Source: Pseudomonadota bacterium
GTDB taxonomy: Bacteria > Pseudomonadota > Gammaproteobacteria > Burkholderiales > Gallionellaceae
Direction: 5' to 3'
Length of the DNA: 64,000 bases
Assembly: GCA_021782995.1 (NCBI GenBank)
Contig: JAJXUI010000004.1
Location: forward strand, 1 to 64,000
Part shown: one piece after another, positions 33,367 to 41,400 of the stretch
Position numbering within the stretch: position 1 is the first letter of the stretch
Layout: each line of letters opens with the position of its first letter
The notes under the pieces: model-generated
Seen by the model: only the letters and a program-made list of their open reading frames with translations
Databases searched by the model: none
What the model was told of the DNA's origin: nothing
Position numbers and translations under genes: made by a program

Positions 33367-34824
33367 ATGAATCGCGCACTGACTGTTATTCATGCGCTGG
33401 GACTCATGCTGGTGCTATTCAGTGCGACCTACATTTTGCCCATGGTGACTTCGCTCATCTATGCGGACAAGACGCTGATCGATTTTGTCTGGGCGATGGT
33501 GATGACGCTGGCTACCGGAATGGTCATGTGGATGCTCACCCGGCGCTATAAATCCGAGCTTTCCATACGTCATGGCTACCTGCTGGTGGTGTTCATGTGG
33601 ACAGCCATTCCGGCGGCCGCTACTTTGCCGCTTTTGCTGGTGCTCCCGAACCTTTCCTTTACCGATGCCTATTTCGAGACCATGTCCGGCCTGACCACTA
33701 CGGGGGCTACGGTCCTGGTTGGGCTTGATGCGCTGCCACCCGCAATCAATCTTTGGCGGCATGAACTGAATTGGCTGGGCGGCATGGGTATCATCGTCCT
33801 GGCGGTGGCTGTATTGCCCTTGCTGGGAATTGGTGGTCGGCAGCTGTACAAGGCCGAAACGCCGGGGCCTATGAAGGACTCGATGCTGACACCACGCATC
33901 ACTGAAACTGCGCGCAATCTGTGGCTGGTCTATTTTGGCATTTCGGTCGCTTGTATCGTTTCCCTGAAGCTGGCCGGCATGGGCTGGTTTGATGCGGTAT
34001 GCCATGCTTTCGCTACGATGGCTCTCGGCGGATTCTCAACCCACGATGCGAGCATCGGCTATTTCAACTCGGTTGCCATCGAACTTGTGCTGATCGTATT
34101 CATGCTGTTGGCCGCCATGAATTTTGCAACCCACTTCATGGTCTTGCGCCAAAAGACGCTCAGGTTGTATCTGATGGACAAGGAAGGCATGGCTACCATA
34201 TTGCTGGTGCTTGCCAGCTGCCTGGGTATCGGGCTCTATCTTTGGTTGCAGGGAACATATGACAGCTTCTGGACTGCATTGCGTCATGCGAGTTTCAATC
34301 TTGTATCGTTGGCAACAGACTGCGGGTTTGCCAGTGTCGATTACAGCAAGTGGCCGATATTCGCGCCACTGTGGATGCTGTTCCTGAGCTGTATCGTGGC
34401 CAGCTCTGGATCGACAGGAGGTGGCATCAAGATGGTGCGCACCATGATTCTGTTCAAGCAGGCGGGACGGGAATTTACCAAGCTGTTGCACCCATCTGTC
34501 ATCAACCCGCTGAAGGTTGGCGGCATGGTCATCCCGAACAACATTGTCTTTACCGTATTGGGATTCATCTTCCTGTATTTCATGAGTGTAGTGACGTTAA
34601 CTTTCACGCTGTTGATCAGCGGCATGGATTTCGTTTCGGGATTTTCGGCAATCATTGCCTGTATTAATAATGCGGGTCCTGGACTGGGGCAGGTAGGTCC
34701 GGCTGGAAACTATCAGGTGCTGACCGATTTCCAGACCTGGGTGTGTACCGTTGCCATGCTGATTGGTCGTCTGGAAATCGTCACCGTGCTGATCATATTT
34801 ACGCGGGGATTCTGGAAGCGGTGA
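33367..34824 (+). CDS. trkH: Trk potassium uptake channel subunit TrkH
   Basis: 485 residues with about ten transmembrane segments. Four selectivity-filter loops are recognisable, including ETMSGLTTTGATVL, FATMALGGFSTHD, ASFNLVSLATDCGFAS and INNAGPGLGQVGPAGNYQ. It carries K+ across the inner membrane, driven by membrane potential or proton motive force, under TrkA control. The ATG follows the trkA stop directly. SGSTGGGIKMVRTM in the loop before the last repeat is a family mark. Confidence 0.95.
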   Translation: MNRALTVIHALGLMLVLFSATYILPMVTSLIYADKTLIDFVWAMVMTLATGMVMWMLTRRYKSELSIRHGYLLVVFMWTAIPAAATLPLLLVLPNLSFTDAYFETMSGLTTTGATVLVGLDALPPAINLWRHELNWLGGMGIIVLAVAVLPLLGIGGRQLYKAETPGPMKDSMLTPRITETARNLWLVYFGISVACIVSLKLAGMGWFDAVCHAFATMALGGFSTHDASIGYFNSVAIELVLIVFMLLAAMNFATHFMVLRQKTLRLYLMDKEGMATILLVLASCLGIGLYLWLQGTYDSFWTALRHASFNLVSLATDCGFASVDYSKWPIFAPLWMLFLSCIVASSGSTGGGIKMVRTMILFKQAGREFTKLLHPSVINPLKVGGMVIPNNIVFTVLGFIFLYFMSVVTLTFTLLISGMDFVSGFSAIIACINNAGPGLGQVGPAGNYQVLTDFQTWVCTVAMLIGRLEIVTVLIIFTRGFWKR

Positions 34825-35100
34825 TCCTGAAGTTTTAGACATTAAATGCGAGCCAGAAGCGTTTATCTATTAATCGGCAAACCAGATTATTAATAAAGGG
34901 CGGAATCCTGGCTTTGCATACTGATTCGACAATTGCAGGTAATATGGCTCGAACAGGCCGTTAATCACTAAAAGTCTTAGCTTTCATCGCTAATACATTG
35001 AACATTAAATGCATTATGGGGTAGGATTGCGACTGTTAGTGGAGAATCGACCCAGACTCAGCAGGTTCTTGTACACAAAGTTACTACGGAAGACACGATA
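34825..35100. other. Gap upstream of the pil chemosensory operon
   Basis: No gene is supported. ACATTAAATGC occurs twice, at about 34839 and 35002. The promoter of the pil operon should lie here, but no confident -10/-35 pair was found. Confidence 0.4.
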
Positions 35101-35499
35101 GTGAGTGAAAGCAATTCTTTGGCGGGCATCAAGGTTGTGTTGATTGATGACAGCAATACGATACGCCGTAGCGGCGAGATCTTCCTGACCCAGGCTGGAT
35201 GTCAGGTCGTGCTGGCTGAGGATGGGTTTGATGGACTTTCCAAGGTGGTTGATCACAAGCCTGATATCATTTTCGTGGATGTCATGATGCCCAAACTGGA
35301 TGGGTACCAGACATGTGCACTGATCAAGAATCACCGTGAATTCAAGGATACGCCTGTCGTCATGCTGACCAGCAAGGACAGCCTTTTTGACCGGGCACGA
35401 GGCAAACTGGTGGGCGCGGACCAGTACCTGACCAAACCATTCAGCAAGAAAAGTTTAACGGATGCTGTGATACAGCATACTCAACACAAAGGAGAATAG
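35101..35499 (+). CDS. pilG: Twitching motility response regulator PilG
   Basis: 132 residues, a lone receiver domain starting with GTG. Acidic pocket VVLIDDSN, phospho-acceptor in DIIFVDVMMPKLDGYQ, and the Lys in YLTKPFSKK are in place. PilG is phosphorylated by the ChpA kinase and promotes type IV pilus extension. It is the first gene of pilG-pilH-pilI-pilJ-chpA and lies 3 bases from pilH. Confidence 0.93.
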   Translation: MSESNSLAGIKVVLIDDSNTIRRSGEIFLTQAGCQVVLAEDGFDGLSKVVDHKPDIIFVDVMMPKLDGYQTCALIKNHREFKDTPVVMLTSKDSLFDRARGKLVGADQYLTKPFSKKSLTDAVIQHTQHKGE

Positions 35500-35502
35500 T
35501 GA

Positions 35503-35865
35503 ATGGCAATCAAGAATATTCTGGTCGTCGATGATTCGGCAACCGAACGTCATATCATCGGCGGCATTCTGACCAAAGGTGGCTATAACGTTACGTTTGC
35601 CGAAGATGGTGAATCGGGTATTGCCAAGGCCAAGTCCGACATGCCTGACCTGATCGTGATGGATGTGGTAATGCCTGGCCTGAATGGTTTCCAGGCGACA
35701 CGTGCAATTACGACAGATGAGGCGACCAAGAACATCCCGGTCATCATCTGCACAACCAAAGGCCAGGAAACCGACAAGATCTGGGGATTGCGTCAGGGCG
35801 CCAAGGATTATGTCACCAAGCCGGTTGATGCAGCGGAACTGTTAAGCAAGATAGCAGCCCTGTAA
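35503..35865 (+). CDS. pilH: Twitching motility response regulator PilH
   Basis: 120-residue single receiver: ILVVDDSATERHIIGGIL, phospho-acceptor in LIVMDVVMPGLNGFQ, and KDYVTKPVDAAELL. In Pseudomonas PilH is the main phosphate sink for ChpA and opposes PilG, favouring pilus retraction or signal shut-off. RBS GGAGAAT lies before the ATG. It sits tightly between pilG and pilI. Confidence 0.93.
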   Translation: MAIKNILVVDDSATERHIIGGILTKGGYNVTFAEDGESGIAKAKSDMPDLIVMDVVMPGLNGFQATRAITTDEATKNIPVIICTTKGQETDKIWGLRQGAKDYVTKPVDAAELLSKIAAL

Positions 35866-35867
35866 TC

Positions 35868-36362
35868 ATGTCCAAGCGATTCAACCTGCGTGAATTCCAG
35901 CAAAACCTGCTGGACCGCATGCAGGGACAGGCAGGGAGCAGCAACCAGGCGGCAGCACTGGGCTTCGTGCTGGGGAAACAGAACTGGCTGGTGGACATGG
36001 CTGACATATCCGAGGTTCTGGCAGTCCCGGACATGACCGATGTGCCTCTGACCAAGAAATGGTTCACTGGCGTGGCCAATGTCCGTGGCAACATTTATGG
36101 CATCAGTGACTTGGGCGCATACATGAATATCGGCCCAGCCACGCGTGATATCCAGTCGCGAATCATGCTGGTCGGTCAGAAATACAATATCAATTGCGGC
36201 TTGCTGGTCTCAAAAGTGCTGGGTCTGCGCAATACAGTAGACTGGCAAAGCGGCGAACAGGGTGGAAGGACTGTGTATCAGGACAACTCTGGCCAGCAAT
36301 GGTACAGGCTTGAACTGAAGCAGCTGTTACAACAACCGGATTTTATTCATATTGGGGTGTAA
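35868..36362 (+). CDS. pilI: CheW-like adaptor PilI
   Basis: 164 residues, a single CheW domain. LGFVLGKQNWLVDMADISEVLAVP opens the fold and VANVRGNIYGISDLGAYMN carries the receptor-binding strand. It links the receptor PilJ to the kinase ChpA at the cell pole. The ATG follows the pilH stop by 2 bases. Confidence 0.92.
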   Translation: MSKRFNLREFQQNLLDRMQGQAGSSNQAAALGFVLGKQNWLVDMADISEVLAVPDMTDVPLTKKWFTGVANVRGNIYGISDLGAYMNIGPATRDIQSRIMLVGQKYNINCGLLVSKVLGLRNTVDWQSGEQGGRTVYQDNSGQQWYRLELKQLLQQPDFIHIGV

Positions 36363-36383
36363 GCCCTTCAATAAGGACGCAAA

Positions 36384-38390
36384 ATGGCATTCAAATTTCC
36401 CAATCCGTTCAAGAAATCAGCCAAGAAGCCGGAAGCGGCCAAGCCAGTCAAAGTCAAAACCGTCAAGTCGACCCCATTGCTGGGGAAATTACCGGTGGGC
36501 AAGCAGTTGCAGCTGCTTAGCGTGGCGCTGCTTGCTTTTCTAGCCGTGGCAGTTGTGGCTGCATACTTTGATAACCGATATGCGGCACAGGGAACACGCT
36601 ATGTTGCGGAATCATCAAAACTGCTGATGCTTTCTCAGCGACTCGCCAAAGATGCGCAACAGGGTTTGCAAGGTAACTTCAGTGCGTTCGAGGGCTTGAG
36701 TCAGGGGCGCCAGACAGTGTCGGAAGTGATGAACTTGCTGGACAAGGGCGATGCAACATTGCCGGCCACCAAAGGCGCCCCGAGGGCGGTTCTGAATGAC
36801 CTGATTCCGCGAATCAAGCAGACGGTTGCCAACGTTGCCATCATGGAAGAAGGGCGTACCGGGCTGTTGACACTGGCGCGTGCGATTACGGTGATTGACT
36901 CGATGGGCAAGGAAATTCGTGACCAGGTGCAGCAGATGCCGAAATCGCCCGACTTGCAGAATTTTGCGCTGTTGATCGAACGTATGGGTAAGGATGCGAC
37001 CTCCATGCTGGCGGAAGTGAGCATGGATCAGGTGTCTGCGCTGGCATTGAATGCACTGGCCGCCGAAGAAGCGCTGAACAAATTGCCAAAATCCGATCCT
37101 GCTGTCAGCGATCTGGCCGAGCTGTTCGAAGGTTATCGCGGTGCGGCGGAGATCATCATTGGTAACTCGCAGAACCTGCTGGGTGCGAAGCGTGCAGGCA
37201 AGGCCATTTTCGATGATAGCGACATCTTCCTGGATCAGGCGCAAAAGCTCACGGATTCCTATGAAAAAGCCTCTTCCAACCGAATCACCAGCTATGTAAT
37301 GGTGATATCCGGAGGTATGGTGCTGGTGCTGCTGGCCTTGCTGGCCAGGGTATACCTGAACGATACAACGCATCGTGCGAAGCAGGCTGAGTCCATCAAT
37401 AATGCCAACCAGCAATCCATTCTGAACCTGATGAACGAACTGTCGGAACTTGCGAACGGTGACCTTACGGTCAAGGCTACGGTGTCGGAAGACATTACCG
37501 GTGCGATTGCTGACTCGGTTAACTTTACGACGGAGGAGTTGCGCAAGCTGGTTATTGCGGTGAGCTCCTCGGCGGAGATGGTGTCGAAGGCGACCAGCGA
37601 AGCGGGCGCAATTACCAAGAAGCTGCTTGTCGCTGCGCAGAAGCAGGCGGAAGAAATCTATCAGGTGGGTGACTCTGTGGAGCTGATGACCACCTCCATC
37701 CGCGAGGTTGACGCCTCGGCGTCACGATCTGCGGATGCTGCGCGCCAGACCTTGTCGGTAACATCGCAGGGTGCAACAGCGGTGCAGAATACGATTGCCG
37801 GTATGGACAGTATCCGCGAGCAGATCCAGGAAACCTCGAAAAGGATTAAGCGACTGGGTGAGTCCTCTCAGGAAATTGGTGAGATCGTGGACCTGATTTC
37901 CGACATTACCGAACAGACCAACGTGCTGGCGCTGAATGCAGCGATTCAGGCGGCGTCTGCTGGCGAAGCAGGCCGCGGCTTCTCGGTGGTTGCGGAAGAG
38001 GTGCAGCGCCTGGCGGAACGTTCGGCGGATGCGACAAAGCAGATCGGTTTGCTGGTGAAGGCAATTCAGAACGATACGCATGACGCGGTGGCGGCGATGG
38101 AAATCACCACCCAGGGTGTGGTAGAGGGTGCCAAGCTGGCAGATACCGCGGGACAGGCGCTGCGTGAAATTGAGCAGAATACTAACGAACTTGCAGGACT
38201 GGTAAGCAGTATTTCGGTGTCGACACAGATGCAGACAGAAATGTCCCGGGAACTTGCCGACCTGACCAAGGAAATTCTGCAGATTACCGAACAGACTACA
38301 GATGGTACACACAGAACAAGTGCATCCGTTGCCCAGGTTGAAAAACTGGCAATGGAGCTCAGCAGCTCGGTATCGGGCTTCAAGGTCTAA
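36384..38390 (+). CDS. pilJ: Type IV pilus chemoreceptor PilJ
   Basis: 668 residues. TM1 is near 48-64 and TM2 near 303-324; the periplasmic part between them is helical and of PilJ type. HAMP follows, then the signalling domain with the PilJ-style tip EQTNVLALNAAIQAASAGEAGRGFSVVAEEVQRLAERS, noted here by its ends EQTNVLALNAAIQAAS and FSVVAEEVQRL. Gln at the place of the usual Glu (AAIQAA) is normal for PilJ. It is proposed to sense surface contact through pilin and to control ChpA. A Lys/Pro-rich stretch of about 30 residues precedes TM1. Confidence 0.93.
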   Translation: MAFKFPNPFKKSAKKPEAAKPVKVKTVKSTPLLGKLPVGKQLQLLSVALLAFLAVAVVAAYFDNRYAAQGTRYVAESSKLLMLSQRLAKDAQQGLQGNFSAFEGLSQGRQTVSEVMNLLDKGDATLPATKGAPRAVLNDLIPRIKQTVANVAIMEEGRTGLLTLARAITVIDSMGKEIRDQVQQMPKSPDLQNFALLIERMGKDATSMLAEVSMDQVSALALNALAAEEALNKLPKSDPAVSDLAELFEGYRGAAEIIIGNSQNLLGAKRAGKAIFDDSDIFLDQAQKLTDSYEKASSNRITSYVMVISGGMVLVLLALLARVYLNDTTHRAKQAESINNANQQSILNLMNELSELANGDLTVKATVSEDITGAIADSVNFTTEELRKLVIAVSSSAEMVSKATSEAGAITKKLLVAAQKQAEEIYQVGDSVELMTTSIREVDASASRSADAARQTLSVTSQGATAVQNTIAGMDSIREQIQETSKRIKRLGESSQEIGEIVDLISDITEQTNVLALNAAIQAASAGEAGRGFSVVAEEVQRLAERSADATKQIGLLVKAIQNDTHDAVAAMEITTQGVVEGAKLADTAGQALREIEQNTNELAGLVSSISVSTQMQTEMSRELADLTKEILQITEQTTDGTHRTSASVAQVEKLAMELSSSVSGFKV

Positions 38391-38408
38391 GGAGTTACGG
38401 GCAAACTC

Positions 38409-41400
38409 ATGTCAGAAAGCAAACAGTTCAATCCGCTTCCCTTGTTGTCGGTAAAACCCGGACTGGAAAGTTCGCTTGCGCAAATCAGCGCGGATCTGGA
38501 GGAATATTTTTCCAGGGGACTGGATGGCATTGAGAACCTGCGTAAGGCACTTGAAGAGCTGCACAGGGCGGTGGGTGTCCTGCGGATGCTTTCCCTTGAA
38601 GGTCTGGCAGTATTCAGCAAGGAATTTGAAACTGTTCTGCAGGAAATGCTGAGCCAGCAGCAGGCACCAACGACTTTGCACCGCGATACCTTGCGCGGTG
38701 CAATGCTGGCACTCACACAGTACCTGGACGCACTGGCAGACGGGGCATCGAATACTGCACTCAGGCTGTTTTATTCCTATCAGGAATTGCACCAGCTGCG
38801 CGGGCTTGAAAGTGCCTTCGAGCTAGACCTGTTTTTCCCTGAGCTGGGCGTCGATCTGCCTGCCGAGGTGATGGCAGTGCCACTTGTGCCGGTGGCACTG
38901 GAAACCGTGAAAAAGGCGCGTGCCCAGTACCAGCGTGCCTTGCTGAAATGGTTGCGCCAGGAAAATCCTCAGCAGTCCCTCGAGGCAATGCGCAAAGCTG
39001 TTCAGGCAGTGATGGCATGCACACCACAGGACCAGCACCGGGCATTCTGGTGGATAGCCACGGGCCTGCTGGATGTGCTGATGCACGACGGTCTGCCGTC
39101 AGAATTGAATGCAAACAAATTGCTTGCGCGCATCGATTTGCAGATGAAATCACTGGCAGAAAACAAGAACCGTGATTCCGAAAATGCAACGACCCGCAAC
39201 ATGCAGTATCTGCTTGCGCGCAGCCATCCCGTCAGTGAGACCGTTGACAAAATCAAGCAGACCTACGAACTGTCTACCTACCTGCCTGAAACGCAGCCAT
39301 TGCCAATTGTCGAATCTTCAAAAATTCTCGAGCAGATGCGTGAGCGCCTGAATGAGGCGCAGGACTACCTGGAGCAATGCACATCCGGAGATACCAGCTG
39401 CACCAGCAATTTCATCCAGAAGCTGGAGGAGCTGCATCAACTTTCCGAGGGCCTTGACCGCAACACCCTGCAGTTCCTGTGCAAGCAGATGCATGCGGCT
39501 GTAACGGAATCTACCCTGGCTGATATTGTGCAGCAGATCAGGATGGAACTGGCGATGGCGATGATGCTCCTGTCCGCAGGTATAGAAAGATACCAGCGCC
39601 TGAATGACCTGTTCCATGACCAGGTGCGGTATATCAACCAGTTCCTGTTCAACGGCATTCCGCTGGAAATGGATGAAGATAACAGTATGGGCAGCCTGTC
39701 TGCCCTGCACTGCAAGGCAGAAGAGCTGGAGGTGATGGTACCGCTGGCCGCCGAAATGAAATCCAACCTGCAACAGGTCGAACTTGCACTGAACCTGTTC
39801 TTCAGTGACAGCAGCAAGCGGGATGAGCTGTCTTCACTGAAAAAACTGTTGTCACAGGTCAATGGCGGCCTGTACGTGCTATCACTTGATACGGCCAGGC
39901 AGTTGATTGCGCCGGTGCTGCAAGCTACAGATCGTTATCTGAACGGGGTTACGCCTTTGCCAGCAGAAATGCATGCCATTGCATCTGCAGTCAGCGCACT
40001 CGAAAATTATGTACACGGCTTGTCACAGGGGCTGAAACCTGACACTAAACTGGTTGAAGAAGTGCTGGCTTCGCTGGCTGCCGGTGTAGATGCTGTTAGC
40101 CAGGATATGGCGGCAGCAGAAGTGGCAGCGCCTGCGGGTATGGCAGTGCGTGAAGGTGGTGAAGATGCCGAATTGCTCGAGGTATTCCTTGAGGAGGCAA
40201 ATGAGGTGCTTGAAACATTGAATGAGCACCTGCAGGTCTGCCAGCGCAATCCGCACAGCCGTGAATCGATGGTCATCATCCGGCGTGGTTTCCATACCCT
40301 GAAAGGCAGTGGCCGCATGGTGGGCCTGACCAATCTTGGCGAAGTGGCATGGGCAGTCGAAAAGGCCCTCAACAAATGGCTGCAAGATGAAAAACCGGCC
40401 ACGCCAGCAGTGCTGGAAATGGTGGGTGATGCCGAAGTGCTGTTCCAGCACTGGGTAGACAAATTGCGCAGTGGCGACAGCGCAGTGATAGATACGACCA
40501 CACTGGTTGCTGCCGCACAGCGAATTGAAAATGGCATCTATGAAGACGTAAAACCGGCAGAATCCGAAGTGGGCAAGGCAGAAGAGCCGCCAGATATCGT
40601 GATCGGTGGCATAACGCTGTCCCCGGTGCTGTTTGCCATCGCAACAGATGAAGCGGCAGCGATCATTGAAACCCTGCAAAAACTGATACTGGATTTGCGC
40701 AAGGAAGCGCAGCCTGTCATCAAGTACGAATTTGTACGTGCAGCCCATACGCTGGCCGGTGTAAACCGTTCAACCGGATTTACCGATATCTCCGATCTTG
40801 CAAGTGCGCTGGAGTCGTGGGTGCAGGAACTGATGGATACCGAAGTGGTACTCGATATCCTGCAAGTCAACTTGCTGGAACAGACCATCAATGCACTCGC
40901 GGATATGGTGAACAGCCTGCGCAACAAGCAGGAGCCCAAGCCGCGCCAGGACCTGATTACTCGCCTGCAGTTAAAAAAAAAGCAACTGAGTAAAGTCGAG
41001 ATTGCTGATCCGGTTCAGGAGCCGCAACTTACCGATGCAATGCAGATTTCTGCAGGGGAATCGGCTGCACCGGTAATGGCTGTCCCAGTTCAGGAAATAC
41101 CCCTTCAGGCATTCGAACCGGAATTTGCGGAAGAAATTGCACTGGAGCCAGAGCATGCGCCTGAATTCTCCATGGAAATGCCATTCAATGCGGCGCCTGG
41201 CCAGGAACAGGTAGAGACACAGGAAACAGCAACAACGGCACATTCAGAAGCGGCAGCGGTACCTGCCGAAGAAGCAGGTGCCTATGCTGACGACATTGCA
41301 CAAACCAGTATTCCTGAACCGCCATCCATGCGTCAGGAAACTCAGCCCGCATTACCAGCATCCCGGCAAGTCGATGTTGACGCGGCAGACCTGATGCCGC